NCBI GenBank assembly: GCA_020635355.1
Contig: JACJZW010000012.1
Coordinates: forward strand, 41,914 to 105,913
Length of the DNA stretch: 64,000 nt
Source of the DNA: Flavobacteriales bacterium
GTDB lineage: Bacteria; Bacteroidota; Bacteroidia; NS11-12g; UBA9320
Direction of reading: 5' to 3'
The notes beneath the pieces were generated by a model, which was given only the letters and a program-made list of their open reading frames with translations, did not search any database and was not told the origin of the DNA. This document shows, piece by piece, positions 42,510 through 51,290 of this stretch. The first letter of the stretch is position 1. Each line of letters opens with the position of its first letter. The position numbers were made by a program, and so were the translations under genes.

Positions 42510-44648
42510 TCAGAGTTTAATGAATTTCATGGACGTTACCTTGGGTCCACTGCTGAACCGGATGATGTATATTCCTTCTGAAAGGGCGTTCACATCAATG
42601 CTATGTTGTCCGGAGGGTGCCTTACCTGATGCGTGAATCACACCCTGAATATCTGTAATCTGAAAGTTGGCCTTCTCGTTCAGGTCCAACAACAGAATGT
42701 CCTTTACCGGATTTGGGTAGGCCTTAATCTGTAATGCCGGAACAGGTTGTTTGATTCCTGAAACCTCCATGGATCGCTTCCAGATACCACAATCGGTACC
42801 AGCGTATATGAAATCACCATCAAAAGCAAAGGAGCGAACATTAATCTGATTGCAGTACCATTGGTTATTCTCATCTTTAAAACCCTGGTTAAAGGTGAAC
42901 CAGTGTGCACCATTATCCTCCGATATCAAAACGCCGGCACCTTCTGTTCCCGCGTACACATGGGCGGCATCATGGGTTATCGCATACACCGGTTTATCCA
43001 GAAAGGCGGAGGTACTTGATGTAACCCAGTTTGCACCGTTGTCCAATGAGTGATATAAAACAGGCAAGCCGGATATATTACCGGCAAAAAGCGCATCGCC
43101 GTTTCCATCAATGGTCTGAATATAATCTGACGAGGAAACCATGGTGTTGGAGGTAAGGGTCCAGTTGACGTTATCCACGTCGGTTTTCCATACGCCTTCC
43201 CCGTACGTTCCAGCATACAGTGTGTTGCCATCAACAAACAACGACCTGATGTGATTTTCCTGTAATCCGGTGTTGAAGTTGGACCAGGTGGCTGAACTGA
43301 TGTTGGTCAACGATGAAACATAGATGCCATCACCTTGTGATCCAATGTAGATTTTATCACTGTATACCGCAAGATCCCGTATGTCTGAAGTGGAATTGAA
43401 ATTAGTAGGGGTTATGTCTGTCCAGGATGCCCCCATATCGGCAGATTTGTACACACCTGCGTTAGAACCTCCGGTGCCAATGAACAGATTACCATCATGT
43501 GCCACCATTGAATACACCCTAGGGTTTGTTAATCCACCGTTTCGCTGAGTCCACGAAGCACCTTGATCCGCAGACATATACACTCCACCGTTGGTGGCTC
43601 CTGCAAAGATCGTGGTGCCGATGGTTTCAAGCGCCCAAATCGAACCGTTTGGTGGTGTGCTGGTTTGAACCCACTGTGTTTGGAGCTCCTCATAACTGAC
43701 CGATTCCCAGTGATAGGCAAATAGTTTTTCCTGATTGTGGTCATACTCTATTCCGTACAAGTTGTCTGAGGTATTGGCCAGACCAACATCAATTTTATTA
43801 TTCTGGTTTCCGTTTGACATGTCAAGATGAACCACGGAATATTCTCCCGGGCTTCTGCGGTACAGATAGATAAATTCCTGGTTCACTTCATCAATGGTTC
43901 CGCTACCATCAGCGGATGCATCCGTTGTTCCTGTTCCAATGGTAGTGAAGGCGGCAGTTTCCGGGTTGATCTCGATGAGATGGTATTTCCCGGTACCGTT
44001 ATCCTGCAGGAATCCGTACAAGGTACCGGTAGAATTATCGTAATCAATGTGCATGATATTCTGACTGACCGTCCCGGTGGCCAGGGATATGGTTGAGTTG
44101 TAGATAATTGTCCCATCCGAAACATCGATCGAATAGAGGATGGGAGACGAACCGGAATTAGGAGCGATAAACGTAAACACTTGATTGGTTTCATCAAAGG
44201 CGCTTGGGTTTCCAACGTACACGGCAGAACTTGGAATTGAATTGCCGATGCGTGCGGTGGATCCATTTACCTGATTGATGGAAACCAGATATTTTACCCC
44301 ATTCGGATTGTCCTGTTCAAGTCCATACAACGTGTTGGTTGCATTGCTGTATTGGAAGGTGCTAATGGAAATACCCAACGGAGGGTTGTATTGGGTGCTG
44401 CCATCTGAGGTATTCACAGAATACAGTCGTATGCCATCGTCACTGGAGTTTGAACTGTTTAGAATAAATCTTCCATTGTTTTGATCAAAGGTCCGTTCAT
44501 TGGGATAGATCCAGGTGAGTCCTTCTACCTTCGGACCCGTTTTGATGATGGTTTCGTTTGCGAGGTCAAATTCAATTACAAATTCGCCTTGTCCAAAAAC
44601 GGACAAGCTTAACATTAAGCAAATTGAGAGTTGAGTGAGCTTTTTCAT
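42510..44648 (-). CDS. T9SS type A cargo protein with Asp-box repeats
   Basis: A 712-residue secreted protein. A signal peptide (KLTQLSICLMLSLSVFGQG) precedes about 300 residues of bladed repeats (LYGLEQDNPNGVKYLVSINQ, FIAPNSGSSPILYSIDVSDG). Then come several Asp-box units such as VYMSADQGASWTQRNGGL, VYKSADMGASWTDITP and LYHSLDNGANWVTSS. The C-terminus is a type A sorting domain (IKAYPNPVKDILLLDLNEK to VTSMKFIKL). It is the first gene of the minus-strand arm beside the sigma factor gene, and the AATGGTACA motif lies both touching its start codon and 37 bases upstream. A surface adhesin or binding role is likely. Confidence 0.85.
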   Translation of the reverse strand: MKKLTQLSICLMLSLSVFGQGEFVIEFDLANETIIKTGPKVEGLTWIYPNERTFDQNNGRFILNSSNSSDDGIRLYSVNTSDGSTQYNPPLGISISTFQYSNATNTLYGLEQDNPNGVKYLVSINQVNGSTARIGNSIPSSAVYVGNPSAFDETNQVFTFIAPNSGSSPILYSIDVSDGTIIYNSTISLATGTVSQNIMHIDYDNSTGTLYGFLQDNGTGKYHLIEINPETAAFTTIGTGTTDASADGSGTIDEVNQEFIYLYRRSPGEYSVVHLDMSNGNQNNKIDVGLANTSDNLYGIEYDHNQEKLFAYHWESVSYEELQTQWVQTSTPPNGSIWALETIGTTIFAGATNGGVYMSADQGASWTQRNGGLTNPRVYSMVAHDGNLFIGTGGSNAGVYKSADMGASWTDITPTNFNSTSDIRDLAVYSDKIYIGSQGDGIYVSSLTNISSATWSNFNTGLQENHIRSLFVDGNTLYAGTYGEGVWKTDVDNVNWTLTSNTMVSSSDYIQTIDGNGDALFAGNISGLPVLYHSLDNGANWVTSSTSAFLDKPVYAITHDAAHVYAGTEGAGVLISEDNGAHWFTFNQGFKDENNQWYCNQINVRSFAFDGDFIYAGTDCGIWKRSMEVSGIKQPVPALQIKAYPNPVKDILLLDLNEKANFQITDIQGVIHASGKAPSGQHSIDVNALSEGIYIIRFSSGPKVTSMKFIKL

Positions 44649-44693
44649 TGTACCATTTAAAATTGTTATACTGTGCTTTTACTGAATGGTACA
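44649..44693. promoter_or_regulatory. Inverted repeat TGTACCATT-N27-AATGGTACA in the divergent promoter region
   Basis: TGTACCATT at 44649-44657 and AATGGTACA at 44685-44693 are exact 9-base inverted copies. The first touches the ATG of the minus-strand T9SS gene. The same 9-mer recurs at 46241-46249 before the gene at 46326. The region is shared with the divergent sigma factor gene, so it could bind a regulator of both arms or be part of sigma-specific promoters. Confidence 0.5.
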
Positions 44694-44812
44694 TCTGCAG
44701 ACAAAAACATAACATGAGTTGTGTCTTTACGGGTGGCTCGTTGTGCATGAAAGAATTTTTCTCTTACTCCAATGCGCATTAATTTGTTAGAAATTTTTGT
44801 TCTGAAGTACAA

Positions 44813-45397
44813 ATGTTCAGGAAGCGGCAGAAAATAGATGATGACACGCTGGTGTCATGGATTCGGATTGGTGAATCACGCTTGAACGATGCCACAAGGC
44901 AACTTATACTTGAGTACGGACCTAAGGTGAAATCCTATCTTGAGAAACTCAGTAACAGTCGGGAAGAATCCGAAGATGCCTTCTATGAAGGACTGGCTGC
45001 GTTACTGTTAAATGTTCGTAACGGAACGTACAAAGGACAAAGTAGTCTGGGGACCTACCTAACCTCTATTTGTAAGGGTATTTGGTTTAAAAAGTATAAG
45101 CGAATGATGGTACATCAGAAGTGGGAGGAATCCGAAATGGCAGAAGGTCAGGTGATTTATACAGAAACGGTCTTGACAAAGGAACTTCGTCATAATCTGG
45201 AATTTCTGTTGGATGGACTGAAGGATAAATGCAGAGAAGTCCTGAACTTGTGGGCTTACAGTTACTCTATGTCGGAAATCGCCCAAATGCTTGCATACAG
45301 CAGTCCACAAGTTGTCATGAATAAAAAAAACTTGTGTCTGAAGGAGTTGAGAAAAATCCTTGCTGACAATCCTAAAGTGGCCGAACTTTTTGACTAA
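44813..45397 (+). CDS. ECF-like sigma-70 family RNA polymerase sigma factor
   Basis: A 194-residue sigma factor. The sigma-2 region spans about residues 25-100 (LILEYGPKVKSYLEKL, DAFYEGLAALLLNVRNG, then YKGQSSLGTYLTSICKGIWF, the FRGDSSLRTWLYRIARN-like region 2.4). The sigma-4 helix-turn-helix spans 120-185 (LLDGLKDKCREVLNLWAYSY, MSEIAQMLAYSSPQVVMNKK). It lacks regions 1.1 and 3, as ECF factors do. The stop and the ATG of the next gene share one base (TAATG), the classical coupling of a sigma factor with its anti-sigma. It probably drives genes of the surrounding arms. Confidence 0.88.
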   Translation: MFRKRQKIDDDTLVSWIRIGESRLNDATRQLILEYGPKVKSYLEKLSNSREESEDAFYEGLAALLLNVRNGTYKGQSSLGTYLTSICKGIWFKKYKRMMVHQKWEESEMAEGQVIYTETVLTKELRHNLEFLLDGLKDKCREVLNLWAYSYSMSEIAQMLAYSSPQVVMNKKNLCLKELRKILADNPKVAELFD

Positions 45398-46125
45398 TGG
45401 AAGAACGCTGGACACAACTAATTGAACGTTTTTTCGACAACGCATTAAGCGATGCCGATGCGATTGAGTTTGATCAACTTTTCGAAAATGATGAAGCATT
45501 TAAGAAAGAGGTCCTGCTAACCGAGCGTGCCATAAAGGTCACAAAACTCAATGCTCAAAAAGAACTCACTGATAAAATTCGAGCCTTGGATCATTCACTT
45601 CGGTCACGATCCGGAACTTCATGGATACGCGCAGCAGTGGCAGTGATTATAGTTGGATTCGTTGGTCTGGTGTTTTATGCTCAACGGTTTAACAATGACA
45701 ACCTTTATAGTAGCAGTTTTTCACCGTTAGCTGATGAAATTACCAATTTAGACGACTCAATCACGGATTTGGAACAGGCCATTTCGTTTTATAACCTTTT
45801 CGATTACAATGAAGCAGCATATCGGTTTAAGTCTATTATGGATACTGATCCGGATAATCAAACGGCTGCTTTTTATTATGGCAATTGTTTGTTGCTCATG
45901 GATGATTATCAAAATGCGCTTGGAGTTTTCGAATCATTAAATGACATGTATTATTGGGAGGGGCAATGGTATCTGGCTTTAACCTATTTGAAGTTGAACC
46001 AGGAAGATAAGACGAAAGAAATTTTAAGTCGAATTGTTCGTGAGTCAGATGATGAGGCCATCATCAACCGTGCATCTCATCTTCAAAAATCCCTAAATAG
46101 CCCGCTTAGAAAGTTAGCCTTCTGA
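45397..46125 (+). CDS. Single-pass membrane TPR protein, probable anti-sigma factor or sensor
   Basis: A 242-residue protein. The N-terminal 70 residues are charged and helical (RWTQLIERFFDNALSDADAI, EFDQLFENDEAFKKEVLLTE), a layout of Bacteroidota anti-sigma-like cytoplasmic domains. A transmembrane helix lies at about 76-95 (SWIRAAVAVIIVGFVGLVFY). The periplasmic rest has TPR-like pairs (AAYRFKSIMDTDPDNQTAAF, YGNCLLLMDDYQNALGVFES, LALTYLKLNQEDKTKEIL). No FecR domain and no zinc-binding motif. One-base overlap with the sigma gene implies stoichiometric synthesis. I infer that it holds the sigma factor and that its TPR part senses an envelope partner, perhaps the TPR of the CHAT protein. Confidence 0.7.
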   Translation: MEERWTQLIERFFDNALSDADAIEFDQLFENDEAFKKEVLLTERAIKVTKLNAQKELTDKIRALDHSLRSRSGTSWIRAAVAVIIVGFVGLVFYAQRFNNDNLYSSSFSPLADEITNLDDSITDLEQAISFYNLFDYNEAAYRFKSIMDTDPDNQTAAFYYGNCLLLMDDYQNALGVFESLNDMYYWEGQWYLALTYLKLNQEDKTKEILSRIVRESDDEAIINRASHLQKSLNSPLRKLAF

Positions 46126-46240
46126 GCCTTTGCTCATTGGCAATTATTTTGATTTCCAGGATTTTTCCCGGCCTTGACGCACTGCCCTCCGTGTTGACCC
46201 GATATCCATTTTTAATTTTCATGTTAGGTTTTGGTAAACC

Positions 46241-46325
46241 AATGGTACAAAGCTGTAAAAACCATTCAAATCAGGAGTAAATCCTCAGTACTCAGATTGA
46301 ATGAAGAACAACTTAAAGTACCATT
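46241..46325 (+). promoter_or_regulatory. AATGGTACA motif region before the 678-residue gene
   Basis: AATGGTACA at 46241-46249 is identical to the element at 44685-44693, and AGTACCATT at 46317-46325, one base off the inverted copy, touches the ATG at 46326. Spacing between arms is 67 bases here and 27 at the other locus. The intergenic stretch 46126-46325 contains no gene. Confidence 0.45.
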
Positions 46326-48362
46326 ATGAAAAAAACAAGAACAGTATTAGGAGTATTATTTCTGCTAAGTACTTACCTCTCGTCAAATGCGCAGCAAAAG
46401 TCTTTAGATGGCTTTACACCTGGGCTTCCGGGACATTCGGTAACCATTTATACGGGTCCATCATTTCCAATTGGTAAGTTCAGAGAGTTTGCGAAGTTGG
46501 GCCTTAATCTTGGTGTCTCCGCTGATTATGCCCAGTCTGCACATTTTGGCTGGGGGCTAGACATTAACCGCCAAATCAATTCGTTTAAATGGCCAAATTC
46601 CTACCTCAATCTTCCCGAGACGGGAACAGGACCCAATTATACAATTACTGCGGTTCAAAGTAGAAGCGGTTGGGCAACCACCACCTTGGGTATTGGACCG
46701 TGGTGGCGATTTACACCATCTGCGTCTTCATCGTTTTCCTATACTCTTTATACTAAAGCTGGGGTAAGCACGGTAAAATCACCAAGTGCGTCATCTACCT
46801 TAAATTATGTCAACATTCAATCCGGATTGTTATTTAATATGCCAGCACAACGCAAGACCGCATTTGGAGTAACAACGGGAGCACGGTTCTATTTTGGTGT
46901 GGGTCAAAATCTGAATTTCTTTATCAACCCACAGTATGTCTATACGTCTGCCAAGATAATCTATGAGTATCGAGATCTCACAAATGCATATCCCAGAGGT
47001 TCGTTTAATGCGGGATTGGCTTTGGAGTCACCGATGGTGGAGGAGTATGTTACTCCAAATTATTTCAACCTCAATGTTGGTTTAACCTATACGCCTAAGG
47101 CCAAAAATCGAAAACCAGCAGCACTCGTGCTGAAGTATCCAGAAAACGGTGCCGTATATCAGGCGGGAAAGCCGTTTAAACACTTTAAGTGGAAACATGT
47201 GAATCCCCAACCTGGTGTTCCGGCCATGTACAAAGTAGTGGTGACCTCATTATCCCGAAATCCTCAATCGTTTACCGCCTACACATCCAGCTCTCAGGTT
47301 TCGTTTGAAGAAGTTTTTAAAGGAGCAAAGATGGACGGGAAATATACCTGGACGGTTACCGAGGTTAATTCGGGGTTGAAGTCAACACCATTCACGCTTA
47401 AGACAATTCAATCAGGTTTGGATATTCAACTTCAGAACATTTCATGTGTGGATCCGGCTTTCGATAACCAGGGAAAGGTGCATTACACCGGACAAGTGCT
47501 GCTGAGCAATTCTGCCAACAATACCGGTGCGATCACCATAGAAAACACCCCGTTTATTCTTCAGAATCTGGATGGGACGTCACCGGTGAATGCCACTTTT
47601 GTTGCTTGTCCAGGTACAGGAACCGTGTATCAACCCGGTGTGTTGAACCCCAATACTTCAGTTACCGCTTGCATCGCTTTCACTCGTCCAATAGGTGCGT
47701 CACAAGCATTGGTGGAAGTGATGTATCACAATAATAATGCACCGGCAATCAGCATGAATGAAGTGTCTTTGGATAGTTTGCCCAACTGCGTATGCACCAT
47801 GTGTGATGATTGGAAGATTGATGTGACAAAGGCTCAGGTTTCTGCTATCGCGAGTGATCGGGCAAATGCCTCCATTACCCAGGATATCACCATCTCAGGT
47901 TCGTCCAATATTAAAAAGTTGAAAGCCGAAATCATTTATATGAACCAGGACGTAAATTATCCTGATTGCTACACATGTACCAAACATGATGATCAGATGG
48001 GGCTTTTCAGCCGGTTTGGCAATTCAGGAATGATAACCACTCAATCATCCAAATGGCAAAACGATGGCATGGGCGAGTTGTTTGACGAGAATCAGGATGA
48101 CTATGGCAACAGCTTTACATGGTGTGCAAGTGATCCGGATGGGGTAGATTTTTCTTCAAGTCAACGGCTCAAGCTGCTCATAAATCTACCTGGAATCCGG
48201 GGTTTGGATTGTTGCACCGGCACGTACACCGTGTGTGTGCGATACACCTTCACAGATGTCCAATGCAAGTCATGTTCCTATGTGCGATGCTACTCACTGA
48301 AGTCCGATCTTAAGTCAGGTGAGGTATCCGAAACATCCGAGGATCAAACTCCAAAGAACTAG
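46326..48362 (+). CDS. Secreted barrel-like protein with novel cysteine-rich C-terminal domain
   Basis: A 678-residue protein. A signal peptide (VLGVLFLLSTYLSSNAQQ) is followed by about 230 residues of strand-rich sequence (SVTIYTGPSFPIGKFREFAK, FGVTTGARFYFGVGQNLNFF), like an outer-membrane barrel. Next is a fibronectin-like part near 270-360 (PENGAVYQAGKPFKHFKWKH, YTWTVTEVNSGLKSTPFTL). Residues about 490-670 carry the cysteine motif CVCTMC, YPDCYTCTKHDDQMG, LDCCTGTYTVCVRY and DVQCKSCSYVRC. The next gene encodes the same motif. There is no T9SS sorting domain, so it probably stays in the outer membrane. Not assigned to any family that I know. Confidence 0.65.
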   Translation: MKKTRTVLGVLFLLSTYLSSNAQQKSLDGFTPGLPGHSVTIYTGPSFPIGKFREFAKLGLNLGVSADYAQSAHFGWGLDINRQINSFKWPNSYLNLPETGTGPNYTITAVQSRSGWATTTLGIGPWWRFTPSASSSFSYTLYTKAGVSTVKSPSASSTLNYVNIQSGLLFNMPAQRKTAFGVTTGARFYFGVGQNLNFFINPQYVYTSAKIIYEYRDLTNAYPRGSFNAGLALESPMVEEYVTPNYFNLNVGLTYTPKAKNRKPAALVLKYPENGAVYQAGKPFKHFKWKHVNPQPGVPAMYKVVVTSLSRNPQSFTAYTSSSQVSFEEVFKGAKMDGKYTWTVTEVNSGLKSTPFTLKTIQSGLDIQLQNISCVDPAFDNQGKVHYTGQVLLSNSANNTGAITIENTPFILQNLDGTSPVNATFVACPGTGTVYQPGVLNPNTSVTACIAFTRPIGASQALVEVMYHNNNAPAISMNEVSLDSLPNCVCTMCDDWKIDVTKAQVSAIASDRANASITQDITISGSSNIKKLKAEIIYMNQDVNYPDCYTCTKHDDQMGLFSRFGNSGMITTQSSKWQNDGMGELFDENQDDYGNSFTWCASDPDGVDFSSSQRLKLLINLPGIRGLDCCTGTYTVCVRYTFTDVQCKSCSYVRCYSLKSDLKSGEVSETSEDQTPKN

Positions 48363-48385
48363 TTAACCAATTAAGCAATTACAAA

Positions 48386-49996
48386 ATGAAACATACATAC
48401 ATCAAGCACGGAGTTTTAAGAAGACTACCGTTGTTAATCGGATATATTCTGTTGAATGCAGGTTTTACCCAAGCAAAGTGTTACCAGGAAGCTGCGAGTT
48501 GTGATACCATCGAAAATTTTGAATCCTATCAAGGAAATCAACCCGGGAGTTGGACTGGCATCAATCACAGCGGAATCCGAACGGTCAAGCGGAATGGGAG
48601 CACCGCATTAAATGCAGTTGATGGAAGCGGAGCGTCATGGTTATACAACAATCAGATTTTTCCTAAAAATCTGGTTGCTGACCGACGCTGTGAATTTCGA
48701 TATGATGTGGAATACATTGCGGGCAGTTCCAATAGCCTCACGACCTCCAGAAGTATTACCATTTACAACGGTCCGGACCCTGCTAATTCCAGTTTTAAAG
48801 CGAGTTTTGTGCTCAATACGGCCAATCAGGTTGTTTCAGGTAGCGGACCTCATACCATAGTAGTGCCACTTGAACTTGCAGATGAGACCACATTGACCCT
48901 ACCTTCTAATTCATTCGGATCATGGTACATCTCGCCCGGCGGAACATACACGCTGACCCAAATTCAGGCATTTAACAGTTGTATACAGAACACCACCGGA
49001 CTGGCATTCTTTCTGGATGAAGGGGCCAATCCAGCAGAACAATGGTGGTTTGATAATTTTACCATTTGCACGTGTGAGGCACCATGTTCGGCTAGCACCT
49101 GCTGCCAGACCAATCTTGATATTTACAATGCTGCCGGGACTCCCAACCCACTTCCAATCACCCAAACCGTTGTGAATGGTACCGTCGTGTCCATGGCTCA
49201 GGAAACTTACGTCGTGCATAAGGATGCCGTAATGCCAATAACGGAAATGCGTGTGGTTGTCACCGACATCCAATTCGTAACGAACTATGAAGGGTGTGTT
49301 CAATGTATGAACCAACCCCTTCAATGGGGCACATTAATGGGAGGCAATAAGGTAATTGGGGAAAAAGGTCTTTACCTTCAGGAATCAGTCCCCAATACAG
49401 GTAATAGCGGGCAATCCGATGGTAACTTCAGGGAAGTTGCTTGGTCTAGTTCCAGAGGAGCTATGCTCCAATCAGGGGATCAAGTTGAGGTGCGATATAT
49501 CTTACCTCCGGCATCGGATATTCCGTGTTGCGCAACATCCGTGAAGATTTGTTCTAAAATCGTCTGGAAAGATGCCAATTGTAACATGTGCGAGGTGCCT
49601 ACTTGTTCTGTGATTGATCTTTCTACGAAGGATGTCGGGGAATCCTGTGATTGTAAAGACGGGACCAAATTTGTTTTCGTTCGCGGATTGAATAATTCCA
49701 CTCCAACGGGCAGCCGGATTATAAACTGCGGATCTACCATTTCAGGTAAAATGAAAGGTGGAAGCCTCACCTTTACAGGACCGGTCGTGAGTTGTTCTCC
49801 AGCCAATTGTAGTGCTCATTATAAATGGGAAATACTAAAGGATGGGAAGGTGCAGCAATCTGGAACAGGTAGGAATTTTAGTTACGACTTCAAAGGACTC
49901 TCAAGGCGAAGTGAAAAGTACACCATTCGGTTTTCACCTGATTGCGGTGGAAAGAATTGTTCGGCTTGTGAAATCAATTTGAATCTATCGCGATAA
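48386..49996 (+). CDS. Secreted cysteine-rich protein sharing a domain with its neighbour
   Basis: A 536-residue protein. An N-terminal signal peptide (LLIGYILLNAGFTQAKC) precedes a jelly-roll-like part, near residues 40-220, with segments DTIENFESYQGNQPGSWTGI and WWFDNFTICTCEAPC, as in carbohydrate-binding or MAM-like modules. Then CSASTCCQTNLDIYN opens the cysteine-rich domain: NYEGCVQCMNQPLQWGTL, IPCCATSVKICSKIVW, ANCNMCEVPTC. The last 130 residues form an Ig/PKD-like part with CGGKNCSACEINLNLSR at the end. It has no sorting domain. It starts 23 bases after the stop of the upstream gene and is probably in the same operon. Function unknown. Confidence 0.65.
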   Translation: MKHTYIKHGVLRRLPLLIGYILLNAGFTQAKCYQEAASCDTIENFESYQGNQPGSWTGINHSGIRTVKRNGSTALNAVDGSGASWLYNNQIFPKNLVADRRCEFRYDVEYIAGSSNSLTTSRSITIYNGPDPANSSFKASFVLNTANQVVSGSGPHTIVVPLELADETTLTLPSNSFGSWYISPGGTYTLTQIQAFNSCIQNTTGLAFFLDEGANPAEQWWFDNFTICTCEAPCSASTCCQTNLDIYNAAGTPNPLPITQTVVNGTVVSMAQETYVVHKDAVMPITEMRVVVTDIQFVTNYEGCVQCMNQPLQWGTLMGGNKVIGEKGLYLQESVPNTGNSGQSDGNFREVAWSSSRGAMLQSGDQVEVRYILPPASDIPCCATSVKICSKIVWKDANCNMCEVPTCSVIDLSTKDVGESCDCKDGTKFVFVRGLNNSTPTGSRIINCGSTISGKMKGGSLTFTGPVVSCSPANCSAHYKWEILKDGKVQQSGTGRNFSYDFKGLSRRSEKYTIRFSPDCGGKNCSACEINLNLSR

Positions 49997-50040
49997 CCCG
50001 ATCAAGAGCAGCTTTCCAATTATTGGGTGAAGATCATAAA

Positions 50041-50069
50041 AAATCCCTTCAACGGAGTTGAAGGGATTT
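50041..50069. terminator. Bidirectional terminator
   Basis: AAATCCCTTCAAC and GTTGAAGGGATTT form a perfect 13-base stem with a 3-base loop, with A and T runs on both sides. It lies between the convergent ends of the 48386-49996 gene and hppD and can serve both. Confidence 0.9.
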
Positions 50070-50121
50070 TATCGTTATAGGGTTAAAGGCTAATAATTCC
50101 GTTGGGAGAAACTCTTCATTA

Positions 50122-51279
50122 TTACAGCGTTCCCCGCTTGGCTTGTTCAGCTTCGATGGATTCGAACAAGGCCTGGAAGTTTCCTTTCCCGAAGGACTGC
50201 GCGCCTTTTCGTTGGATGATTTCAAAGAAGAGGGTTGGTCTATCCGTAAGGGGTTTGGTGAAGATCTGTAGGAGATAGCCTTCGTCGTCCCGGTCCACCA
50301 TAATACCATGTTTTTTAAGCAATTCGAGGTCTTCGGCTATTTCGCCCACCCGGTCGGCTACGGTGTCATAATACGTACCCGGAACATACAGAAACTCAAT
50401 TCCTCGTTTGTTCATCTCACTCACGGTAAAGACAATATCATCGGTTGCAACGGCGATGTGCTGACAACCGGGGCCGTTATAAAAGTCCAGGAACTCCTCC
50501 ACCTGAGATTTCTTAATGCCTTCTGCCGGTTCATTAATCGGGAATTTAATCCGACCATTTCCATTCGTCATCACCTTGCTCATCAATGCGGTGTATTGAG
50601 TTGAAATGTCCTTATCATCAAATGTGATCAAATTGGCAAAACCCATTGTTTCAGCGTAGAACTTGGCCCACACATTCATCTCGCCCCAGCCCACATTGCC
50701 CACCATGTGGTCAATGTATTTTAATCCGCATGAAGTGGGATTGTAATGGGAGTTCCACTTTTCGAATTGAGGAAGAAAGACACCGTTATAGTTTTTGCGT
50801 TCAACAAAGACGTGTATAGTATCTCCATATGTCCGGATGGCGGAGCGAACAACGGTTCCGTCGTTGTCGGATTCCTCATACGGCTCAAAGTATGAATCCG
50901 CTCTCCTGCGGGTAGTTTCTTCCCATGCTTTCCGGGCATCATCAACCCAAAGGGCAATGGTTCTGACCCCATCTCCATGTTTGCTGATGTGCTTGGCAAC
51001 TTCACTTTCCCTGCCATCGGGCATTGGAGTGGTAAACACTAATTTGATCTTATCCTGAACCACTACGTAGGATGTGCGGTCACGCAATCCTGTTTCCAAT
51101 CCGGCGTATGCCAAAGACTGAAAGCCCAGGGCTGTCTTGTAAAAGTGTGCAGCTTGTTTGGCATTGCCAACATAATATTCAACGTAATCTGTCCCAAGAA
51201 TGGGTAGGAAGTCGTCGGCTTCGGGGAAGATTTTTTCTAATCCGTAATTGAAGTTTTGTACGGTTTTCAAGTCTTTCAT
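50122..51279 (-). CDS. hppD: 4-hydroxyphenylpyruvate dioxygenase
   Basis: HppD converts 4-hydroxyphenylpyruvate to homogentisate in tyrosine catabolism using Fe(II) and oxygen. The 385-residue protein has the vicinal-oxygen-chelate fold, with an N-terminal domain (YYVGNAKQAAHFYKTALGFQ) and the catalytic C-terminal one (IDHMVGNVGWGEMNVWAKFY). Iron ligands are in YIDHMVGN, GPGCQHIAVATDDI and TLFFEIIQRKG. FGKGNFQALFESIE is the closing helix over the active site. It is the second gene of an hmgA-hppD unit, 11 bases after hmgA. Confidence 0.96.
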   Translation of the reverse strand: MKDLKTVQNFNYGLEKIFPEADDFLPILGTDYVEYYVGNAKQAAHFYKTALGFQSLAYAGLETGLRDRTSYVVVQDKIKLVFTTPMPDGRESEVAKHISKHGDGVRTIALWVDDARKAWEETTRRRADSYFEPYEESDNDGTVVRSAIRTYGDTIHVFVERKNYNGVFLPQFEKWNSHYNPTSCGLKYIDHMVGNVGWGEMNVWAKFYAETMGFANLITFDDKDISTQYTALMSKVMTNGNGRIKFPINEPAEGIKKSQVEEFLDFYNGPGCQHIAVATDDIVFTVSEMNKRGIEFLYVPGTYYDTVADRVGEIAEDLELLKKHGIMVDRDDEGYLLQIFTKPLTDRPTLFFEIIQRKGAQSFGKGNFQALFESIEAEQAKRGTL

Positions 51280-51290
51280 AGCTGATATAA

